Below are positions 1 through 8,112 of a stretch of 64,000 nt of DNA, one piece after another. The stretch is from positions 1,189,750 through 1,253,749 of the forward strand of contig NZ_KI632512.1 in assembly GCF_000504305.1 (NCBI RefSeq), in the 5' to 3' direction. A program made the position numbers and the translations under genes. A model generated the notes under the pieces. The model was given only the letters and a program-made list of their open reading frames with translations. It ran no database searches and had not been told where the DNA came from. Source of the DNA: Nitratidesulfovibrio termitidis HI1. Lineage in GTDB: Bacteria > Desulfobacterota > Desulfovibrionia > Desulfovibrionales > Desulfovibrionaceae. Numbering within the stretch: the first letter of the stretch is position 1; the number at the start of each line of letters is the position of its first letter.

Positions 1-126
1 TATTTCACGCTGACCTTCGACCTGCACCTGGAGCCGCTGACGCCGTACGCGCTGGCCGCCTCCATGCTGGACGAGGCCGCCATGACCCGCCTGGACACGC
101 TGGAACCCACCCGGTTCGCCGGGTAG
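1..126 (+). CDS. RdgC-like recombination-associated protein, C-terminal end (partial)
   Basis: The window opens inside a gene; frame 1 is open from base 1 and stops at TAG 124-126, giving the last 41 residues. The segment YFTLTFDLHLEPLTPYALA followed by an acidic/Leu helix and an ending in EPTRFAG resembles the C-terminus of the short RdgC-like proteins of deltaproteobacteria as I remember them. This is recognition by eye from a short fragment, so the family call is tentative. The next gene starts 22 bp downstream on the same strand with its own AAGGA Shine-Dalgarno and is probably co-transcribed. Confidence 0.5.
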   Translation, partial: YFTLTFDLHLEPLTPYALAASMLDEAAMTRLDTLEPTRFAG

Positions 127-148
127 GCGCGCCGGACAAGGACATACG

Positions 149-685
149 ATGAGCGACACCCCCTATCTCGGCCAGACCACCGACGTGATCCTGGGCCAGG
201 AATTCCTGACCTGGCTGTGGTACCGCAGCGAAACCGCGCCCGGCTCGTTCCGCATGCCGGACGGCAGCCCCTTCGGCGTGCACATGGAGCAGCGCATTTC
301 GGTGCAGGGCGGCGAGGGCGAAAGCCTGGAAACCGCCACCGTCTCCGGCTCCATGTCCCCCCTGCGCGAGGCGCGCATGGGCCTGACCACCGGCAAGAAG
401 GTGACCCGCGCCCTGCTGCGCTTCGAGCGCGAGGCCGATTCGTGGCAGGTAAGCCTGCGGGCAGAGGACTTTTCCCTCAACAGCCTGAAGACCCCCACGG
501 TGGAGAAAGACGGCGAGGGCGGCGACGACGACCCCGACGCCCGCCTGCTGGAAAATATCTACCTGATCGAAACCTGCCTTGGCTTCCTTGACGAGGTGTA
601 CCGCCAGTTCATGGAAGTGCGCCTTTCGAAGGGCTGGGCAGAGGAAGTGCGCGACCTGCGCGGGTGGATGGAGCACGAGGCGTAG
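149..685 (+). CDS. conserved hypothetical protein, partner of the RdgC-like gene
   Basis: 178 residues, ATG start 6 bp after AAGGA. It is soluble, with no signal peptide or membrane segment. The N-terminus has a conserved-looking block LGQEFLTWLWYRSE (about 21-34); the middle looks like beta strands (MEQRISV, TVSG, ALLRFEREADSWQVSLRAEDFSL); an acidic linker (GEGGDDDPD) precedes a helical C-terminus beginning ENIYLIETCLGFLDEVY. Its tight spacing behind the RdgC-like fragment suggests the two act together, perhaps in DNA maintenance, but no catalytic motif is visible. Function not recognised. Confidence 0.75.
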   Translation: MSDTPYLGQTTDVILGQEFLTWLWYRSETAPGSFRMPDGSPFGVHMEQRISVQGGEGESLETATVSGSMSPLREARMGLTTGKKVTRALLRFEREADSWQVSLRAEDFSLNSLKTPTVEKDGEGGDDDPDARLLENIYLIETCLGFLDEVYRQFMEVRLSKGWAEEVRDLRGWMEHEA

Positions 686-733
686 GGCGCCCCCTGGCCC
701 CCGCCTCCACAAGGCTTTGAGGACATCGACGCC

Positions 734-1974
<1,241 letters not shown>

Positions 1975-1978
<4 letters not shown>

Positions 1979-2829
1979 GCGCGGCCACCCTGTTCTCTCC
2001 CCGCCACTGGCTGCATTTCTGGATGCGCCACCCCATGCTGGCCACCGGCCTTTCGCTGGTGCTGGCCATGTCGGCGGCGGCCCTGCTGGCCCCGTGGATA
2101 GCCCCGCACGACCCCACCGCGCTGGACCTGACGGCCATCCTGCAACCGCCGTCTTCCGCGCACCCGCTGGGCACCGACGCCCTGGGCCGCGACGTGTTCT
2201 CGCGCATGCTGCACGGGGCACGGGTGTCCTTGTGGGTGGGCTTCGTCTCGGTGGGCATCTCCGTTGCCATCGGCCTCGCGCTGGGGTTGGCGGCGGGCTA
2301 CTTCGGCGGGCTGGCGGACGAACTGATCATGCGCTGCGTGGACATCATGCTGTGCTTCCCCTCGTTTTTCCTGATCCTTGCGGTCATCGCCTTCCTGGAG
2401 CCCAGCCTGCTGAACATCATGGCGGTGATCGGGCTCACCTCGTGGATGGGCGTGGCCCGGCTGGTGCGGGCGGAAACCCTGTCCCTGCGCGAACGCGACT
2501 TCATCGCCGCCGCCCGGCTGGCCGGGGCGGGACCGGTGCGCATCCTGTCGCTGCACGTGCTGCCCAACGCCGTGGCTCCGGTGCTGGTTTCCGCCACGCT
2601 GGGCGTGGCCGGGGCCATCCTGACCGAATCGGCCCTGAGCTTTCTGGGGCTTGGCGTGCAACCGCCCATGCCCAGTTGGGGCAACATGCTGCTGGAGGGC
2701 AAGGACGTGCTGGAGATCGCCCCGTGGCTGTCCGTCTTTCCGGGCTGCGCCATCCTGCTCACCGTGCTCGGCTACAATCTGCTGGGTGAAAGCCTGCGCG
2801 ACCTGCTGGACCCGCGCCTGAAGCGCTAG
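1975..2829 (+). CDS. ABC transporter permease, DppC/OppC type
   Basis: 284 residues. The ATG at 1975 overlaps the TGA of the preceding permease (ATGA), indicating translational coupling. It is the second half of the heterodimeric permease. An N-terminal helix ([21 protein letters not shown]) is followed by the conserved [20 protein letters not shown] block at about residues 61-80, and then by the EAA loop [20 protein letters not shown] and the [14 protein letters not shown] motif typical of DppC proteins. Length is normal. Substrate cannot be deduced; dipeptides, oligopeptides and nickel are all handled by this family. Confidence 0.9.
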
Positions 2830-2832
2830 GCC

Positions 2833-4596
2833 ATGCGCATCGCCTGCGTCGGCACGCACCTGGCCGCCAGCCTCCGGCGCATGGGGCACGAGGTGCTGGA
2901 CCTGCACCCCCACGGCGGCATCGTGGACATCGCCGCCCTGCTGGACGCCCAGGGCTTCGCCCCCGACCTGCTGGTGCAGCAGGAAACGCTGGGCGCGCGG
3001 GTGATCCTGGCCGGGCTGGAAACCCTGCGTTGCCGCAAGGCCTACTGGGCCATCGACAGCCACCTGAACATGCACTGGCACCGCCACTACGCGCGGCTGT
3101 TCGACGTGCTGTTCACCCCCCACCTTTCGCTGTTCCGGGCGCTGCCGCCGCAGTGGCGCCACCCGCAGGCCACGCATCTGCCCATGTACGGGCACGCCCG
3201 CCCGTGGCTACCGCACGCCGGGCGCGGGCACGACATCTCCATGGTGGGCGTGCTGGACAAGCACCGCCCCCTGCGCGGCTGGCTGGCCGAACTTCTGCGG
3301 GACCGGTTCGGCGTGCAGGCCCGACAGGGCGTACCCTTTGCCGACATGCTGCGCCTGTACGGCGACACGCGCATCATCCCCAACGAATCCATCGGGTTCG
3401 AGGTCAACTTCCGTCTCACGGAAGGGGCCTCGTGCGGGGCCTGCGTGCTCACGCCCGACGTGGGACCCGACCAGGACGCACTGTTCGACGACGGCCACGA
3501 AATGGTGGTCTACGCCGATGGGCTGGACATGCTGGAAAAACTGCGCTTCCTGCTGCGCAGGCCGGATGTGGCCGAACGCATCGGCCATGCCGCGTGGCAA
3601 CGGGTGCAGACGCAGCATTTGCCGGACCACCGGGCGGCCACGGTGCTGGATGCCGTGGACACGGCATCGGGCCATGCCGCCACCGGCACGGCAGGCGCCG
3701 AGGCCCTGTGGCTGACGCTGTTCCACCGCATGCGCTCCGGCGTGCTGGATCTGCCGCCGGACGCGGTGTCCACCGCTCTGGACAACCTGCCCGAAACTTC
3801 GGCGAACATGGCCGCGCGGCTGCGCGTTGCGGCGGAGCCGCCCAAGGGCCAGCCCACCCTGCCGGTGCGCGAAACACCGGCCCTTGCCGACCTGCTCGAC
3901 CGGCTGCTGGCCACCGGGGCCCACGCGGACGATGTGGACGTCAACGTGGCCGCCGCAGGGGCAGCGCTGGTGCGCGGCGACCTGAAGGCCGCCAAGCCCT
4001 TCTGGTACCGCCTGCACCAGGCGAGACGCCTGCGTGAACCGGAAAAACCGCAGTCGGTGTACCACGCCTGCCTGCTGTGGGCGGAACTGCTGCGCCGCGA
4101 AGGCCGCGACGCCCAGCCTGGCTTCACCTATGACCCGGAGCGCCACTGTCCCGAGGCCGCCTTCGAGATGCTGGTGCTGGCGCAACGTCACAATGGCAAC
4201 GACCTTGAATGGATGCGGGGGGTTGAGCGCTTGACTTCGCGCCGCAAGGCGCTCACCTTTTACAGGCTCGGCATTCTGGCGCGCCTTGCGCTGGAACCCG
4301 GTGCGCCGTGGCGTACCCAGGCGGAATACGGCCTGGCCTGCCTGCGTGCCTACCGTGTCGAACAGGGGCTGCACGAACTGGCCGAAGCCGGGCGACGCGC
4401 CACGGCGGAAGACCAGGAACGGGCCTTCCTGCGGCTGCTGGACGGGAACGGCCCCGGCGGGCACCTGCGCCGGGGGCTGGATGTGGCGCCCACTGCGCCT
4501 TCCGCCCACCTGCGTGTGGCGAAACCAAACGCCGAAGCCGACATTTCACCGGACGCCACCGCCGCTCCCCCGGCGGACGACGGCGACCGGACCTGA
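2833..4596 (+). CDS. CgeB-like glycosyltransferase with helical C-terminal half
   Basis: 587 residues, starting 3 bp after the dppC-type stop, probably by translational coupling because no separate Shine-Dalgarno is visible. The N-terminal half resembles the CgeB/family-1-like glycosyltransferases: a start MRIACVGTHLAASLRRMGHEV, a KAYWAIDSHLN segment, then a sugar-nucleotide-binding C-lobe with RIIPNESIGFEVNFRLTEGA and an acidic GPDQDALFDDGHE. The second half (about 290-570) is helical and TPR-like, with repeated Leu/Ala pairs. Such proteins in Desulfovibrio are often annotated as putative glycosyltransferases without known acceptor. Its link to the upstream permeases is positional only. Confidence 0.75.
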   Translation: MRIACVGTHLAASLRRMGHEVLDLHPHGGIVDIAALLDAQGFAPDLLVQQETLGARVILAGLETLRCRKAYWAIDSHLNMHWHRHYARLFDVLFTPHLSLFRALPPQWRHPQATHLPMYGHARPWLPHAGRGHDISMVGVLDKHRPLRGWLAELLRDRFGVQARQGVPFADMLRLYGDTRIIPNESIGFEVNFRLTEGASCGACVLTPDVGPDQDALFDDGHEMVVYADGLDMLEKLRFLLRRPDVAERIGHAAWQRVQTQHLPDHRAATVLDAVDTASGHAATGTAGAEALWLTLFHRMRSGVLDLPPDAVSTALDNLPETSANMAARLRVAAEPPKGQPTLPVRETPALADLLDRLLATGAHADDVDVNVAAAGAALVRGDLKAAKPFWYRLHQARRLREPEKPQSVYHACLLWAELLRREGRDAQPGFTYDPERHCPEAAFEMLVLAQRHNGNDLEWMRGVERLTSRRKALTFYRLGILARLALEPGAPWRTQAEYGLACLRAYRVEQGLHELAEAGRRATAEDQERAFLRLLDGNGPGGHLRRGLDVAPTAPSAHLRVAKPNAEADISPDATAAPPADDGDRT

Positions 4597-4609
4597 GCAA
4601 GGACACCTC

Positions 4610-6244
4610 ATGCTGGAATACCTGCGCATTCGGGATCTCGCGCTCATCGAGGACATGGAACTGGACTTCGCCCCCGGCCTCAACGCCCTTACCGGCGAGA
4701 CAGGCGCGGGCAAAAGCTTCATCCTCAAGGCGCTCAATTTCCTCATCGGCGACCGGCTGACCGCCGACATGGTCCGCCCCGGCAAGGAAAAGGCCCATGT
4801 CGAGGCCCTGTTCGCCCTGGCCGACGGCGACATGGTGCTGCGCCGCGAACTGACGGCGGACACGGGTCGCAGCCGTCTGTTCATCAATGACCGGCTCAGT
4901 TCGCAGGACACGGTGCGCGACATGCGCGCCTCGCTGGTGGTGCACACCAGCCAGCACGGCCAGCAGAAGCTGCTGCAACCCGCCTTCCAGGCCCGATTGC
5001 TGGACGAATTCCTGAACCGGCCCGACCTGCTGACCGCCCGCGATGAGACGCTGAAAGGGTTGCGCGAGGTGGCCGCGAAACGCGAGGAACTGGCGGCCCG
5101 CGCCCGCTCGCTGGAAGACCGGCGCGACGTGCTGGAATTCCAGCAGCGCGAGATCGACAAGGTGGCCCCCGAAGCAGGAGAGGAGGACCGGCTGGAGGAA
5201 CGCCGCCGCGCCCTGCGCGACGTGGAGTCTGCCCAGCAGGCCCAGGAGCGCGCCCTGGCCGTGCTGCGCGGCGAGGACGGCCCCGGCGTGGCCGAGGCGC
5301 TGGGCCTGCTGGAGCGGGCGCTGGACGGGCTTGCCCGGCTTGGCGTCACGGGAGACGGGTCCGGCTGGTCCGAGGATGTGGCCTCCATCTCCGCCTTCCG
5401 GCAGGGATTGGCCGACCTGGAACGCCGCCTGCGCCGCCGCCCCGCACCCGCCGCTTCCGCCACGTCCGATGATGACGACGACATGGACGTGGAGGCCATC
5501 GAAAAGCGGCTGTACGAACTGGCCCAGCTGAAACGCAAGCTGCGCCGCACCCTGGACGAGATCGTGGATATGCGCCGCGAGATCGAGGAGAATCTTTCGT
5601 TTCTCGATGCCTGCCGCCTGGACCTGCGCACCCTGGAGCGCGAGGAAGATGCCCTGAAGGAACAACTGTGCGCCGTGCTGGCGGAATTGAACCCCGCCCG
5701 GCACGAGGCCGCGGCCCGGCTGGCCCAGGCGCTGGAGGGCGAACTGGCGGGCCTGGGCTTTTCCGAGCACGTGCGCGTGGCCTTCGACTTCACCCCGTCC
5801 GAGCCGTGGCCCGGCTGCGTGGAAGACCGGGCGCGCCTGATGTGGGTGCCCAACCCCGGCCAGCCGCCGCAGCCGCTGGACCGCATTGCCTCCGGGGGCG
5901 AACTTTCGCGCTTTCTGCTGGCGGTGGTGGGGCTGATGGCCCGCGACGAAACCGCCACGCTGATCTTCGACGAAGTGGATTCCGGCGTGGGCGGGCTGAC
6001 CCTGAACCGCGTCTCGGACCGCCTGGCCGCGCTGGCCGGGCGCAGACAGGTGATCCTGATCACCCACTGGCCGCAGTTGGCCGCCCGCGCGGGGCGGCAC
6101 TTCCAGGTCAGCAAGGAAGTGGCGGACAACGCCACCTTCACCCTGTGCCGCAGGCTGGACGGCGAAGACATCCGCAAGGAACTGGCCCGCATGGCGGGAG
6201 GCGGCGGACAGGGTGATGCCATGGCACGAGAGCTGATTTCATGA
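4610..6244 (+). CDS. recN: DNA repair protein RecN
   Basis: 544 residues, ATG 9 bp after AAGGACA. RecN is an SMC-like ATPase acting early in double-strand-break repair. Visible features: Walker A GETGAGKS (29-36) in an ABC-type N-terminal half, a long charged coiled-coil core (about 150-400) interrupted by an Asp-rich loop (SDDDDDMDVE), the ABC signature IASGGELSRF (about 425) and Walker B TLIFDEVDSGVGG (about 450), then the H-loop ILITHWPQLAARA. Length matches the family (about 550). It follows the glycosyltransferase by 13 bp and may share its transcript. No LexA box is evident immediately upstream, where the sequence is coding. Confidence 0.95.
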   Translation: MLEYLRIRDLALIEDMELDFAPGLNALTGETGAGKSFILKALNFLIGDRLTADMVRPGKEKAHVEALFALADGDMVLRRELTADTGRSRLFINDRLSSQDTVRDMRASLVVHTSQHGQQKLLQPAFQARLLDEFLNRPDLLTARDETLKGLREVAAKREELAARARSLEDRRDVLEFQQREIDKVAPEAGEEDRLEERRRALRDVESAQQAQERALAVLRGEDGPGVAEALGLLERALDGLARLGVTGDGSGWSEDVASISAFRQGLADLERRLRRRPAPAASATSDDDDDMDVEAIEKRLYELAQLKRKLRRTLDEIVDMRREIEENLSFLDACRLDLRTLEREEDALKEQLCAVLAELNPARHEAAARLAQALEGELAGLGFSEHVRVAFDFTPSEPWPGCVEDRARLMWVPNPGQPPQPLDRIASGGELSRFLLAVVGLMARDETATLIFDEVDSGVGGLTLNRVSDRLAALAGRRQVILITHWPQLAARAGRHFQVSKEVADNATFTLCRRLDGEDIRKELARMAGGGGQGDAMARELIS

Positions 6245-6281
6245 TATCGTACAGGAACTGACGTCATGATATCTGGTTGAC
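6239..6281 (+). promoter_or_regulatory. direct repeats plus -35-like element upstream of 6383 gene
   Basis: The 10-mer TCATGATATC occurs at 6239-6248 and again at 6264-6273, a 25 bp period, each copy containing the palindrome GATATC. TTGACA follows at 6276-6281. A convincing -10 is not visible 16-18 bp later, so the promoter is incomplete by eye; an activator-dependent promoter is possible. The first repeat overlaps the recN stop codon. Confidence 0.35.
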
Positions 6282-6382
6282 AATTCGCCATTCAGCGGAC
6301 AGAGACGTGGAGCGCCCCCATGTGCGAATGGGGGATTACACCCAGTTTCGCACCCGCAGAACGCCCCACGCAGGAACCTGCC

Positions 6383-7990
6383 ATGACCGACGCGCGCAAC
6401 CACGATCCGACGCAAGGCCCGCCGCCCGATGAACGTCTGGCCACCTATGTGGCCTGCCTTGCCGCCACCAAGGACCGCCGTGCCGTGCGCGAAGTGGTGG
6501 AGCGCGGGGTGCTGCTGTGCCTCATCCGCACCAACAGTGACCGCATCAACGAATATCCCCTGCTGGAAACGCAACAGCGGTCCATCATCGAAATCGTCGC
6601 CGCGCGCGGCGCGGTGGACCCGCTGCACGCGCACATCCGCAAGCTGGTGGGCGAATTCGTGGCCCAGTTGGGGCAATATGCCAAGCCCGGCGGGGGCGAT
6701 TCCAGCCAGTTGCGCACCCGGCTGGTGAACACGGAAACCCTGCTGCTGAAGTGCGTGCAGGGCGTGGTGTACACCACCGCCCTGTGCACCGACAATTTCA
6801 TCGAAACCCTGGTCCGTGCCTACGGCGAAGAAGCCCTTGGCCCCTCGGACGCGGTCACCGAATCCACCGAACTCGACGAGCAGTACTGGCGCAAGCACTT
6901 CGAGCACTTCGTGGTGCGCATGGTGGACGAGGCCTACGACGCCATCATGACGCAGGAAGCGTTCACCCTGTCCAAGGAACGCTCGCTGCTGGTCATCCGC
7001 TACCCCTTCGACGCCCTGCTGGAACGGCTGTGCCGCACGCCGAAGCCGCTGGACAAGACGCGGGTGCAGACCCTGTTCGAATTCGAGACGCGCGACTTCG
7101 CCAGCCGCAAGGCGCGCAAGCTGGTGCACGACATCCTGCTGGGCATGGCCGCCCGGCCCGACTACCCCTTTGCCTCGGGCGACATCGACTTCATCAGCCA
7201 GATCGTGTGCATCGACCCTGCCGCCAGGGAAATGGAAAAGCTGCAAACCCTGCTGCTCTCCGGCGGCCTGACGGGTGATACGGCGGGCGACGCTGCAAGC
7301 GCTCCCTCCGTCCAGACCGAGGACGCCGCCGCCGGGGCGGAAGCCGAAACCGTCGCGGCGCCCGCGCCCCCCGCGCCCCCCGCGCCGGAGGTCAACGCCG
7401 AGCAGGTGCAGTTCCTGCGTGAACAGGTGGTGGGCATGGCATGCAGCGTGGCCATCACCCTGAACCTGCTGCGCGAGGACTTCCTGCGGGCGCTGGACGG
7501 CTTTTCACCCAAGGAGACGGCCATCGTCCGCCGCACCCTTGGCGATTTTTCGCTGCCGTGCCTGGGCAGGGCCCTGCAATCACTGCTGGAATTCCAGTTC
7601 GTCACCCTGCTGCGCCGCCGCGCGGGCGAGGACATGGGCAAGATCCACATCCGCACCCGCAAGGAACGGCGCACCTCGGTGGCCGCCGTGGAGACACTGT
7701 TCGACTCCGGGCTGACGCGCATCCGGCGCAACAAGCTGTGGCAGCCGGACCCCGGCAGGGCCACCATGCAGTTGTTCCGCCCGCAGACGGCCACGGAACT
7801 GGAATCGCTGCTGCACCTGTTGCAGATAGAGCCGCAACTGGCCCGCGAAATCGGATCGTTGTGGACTGACGCCTCGTTCCGGGTGGAATTCGCGCTGTAC
7901 ATCAGCCTGGACCTGCTGTCGCGCTCCACCACCAACCTGAACCAGCGCCTGGCCGAACTGCTGTCGCGCTTCGGCATCACCCGGCTGTAG
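6383..7990 (+). CDS. conserved hypothetical protein, 535 residues
   Basis: Not recognised. ATG at 6383 chosen because AGGA lies 7 bp upstream; an in-frame ATG at 6320 would add 21 residues without a Shine-Dalgarno. The protein is soluble and mostly helical. It has two parts: residues about 10-295, with HPLHAHIRKL-like Leu/Arg helices and KHFEHFVVRMVDEAYDAIM; and about 335-535 (EQVQFLREQVVGMACSVAITLNL onward), joined by an Ala/Pro/Glu linker (AAGAEAETVAAPAPPAPPAPE). No nucleotide-binding motif, zinc site or signal peptide is seen. It has its own upstream repeat region and ends in a strong terminator, so it is probably a single-gene unit. Confidence 0.8.
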   Translation: MTDARNHDPTQGPPPDERLATYVACLAATKDRRAVREVVERGVLLCLIRTNSDRINEYPLLETQQRSIIEIVAARGAVDPLHAHIRKLVGEFVAQLGQYAKPGGGDSSQLRTRLVNTETLLLKCVQGVVYTTALCTDNFIETLVRAYGEEALGPSDAVTESTELDEQYWRKHFEHFVVRMVDEAYDAIMTQEAFTLSKERSLLVIRYPFDALLERLCRTPKPLDKTRVQTLFEFETRDFASRKARKLVHDILLGMAARPDYPFASGDIDFISQIVCIDPAAREMEKLQTLLLSGGLTGDTAGDAASAPSVQTEDAAAGAEAETVAAPAPPAPPAPEVNAEQVQFLREQVVGMACSVAITLNLLREDFLRALDGFSPKETAIVRRTLGDFSLPCLGRALQSLLEFQFVTLLRRRAGEDMGKIHIRTRKERRTSVAAVETLFDSGLTRIRRNKLWQPDPGRATMQLFRPQTATELESLLHLLQIEPQLAREIGSLWTDASFRVEFALYISLDLLSRSTTNLNQRLAELLSRFGITRL

Positions 7991-8051
7991 CCCGGGCACG
8001 GCGGCAAACCGCGCCCGGCACTGGTCCCGTTCCGCAGTTCCGCAACAAAAC

Positions 8052-8089
8052 GCCGCCCCGGAGGATACCCTCCGGGGCGGCTGTTTTTT
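8052..8089. terminator. bidirectional Rho-independent terminator
   Basis: A perfect 13 bp stem (8052-8064 with 8069-8081, GCCGCCCCGGAGG arm, loop ATAC) is followed by TGTTTTTT on the + strand. On the - strand the same stem is followed by GTTTTGTT, so it can end both the 6383 gene and the convergent rnr. Confidence 0.9.
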
Positions 8090-8112
8090 CATGTACCGGG
8101 TGCAAGGCGCGG

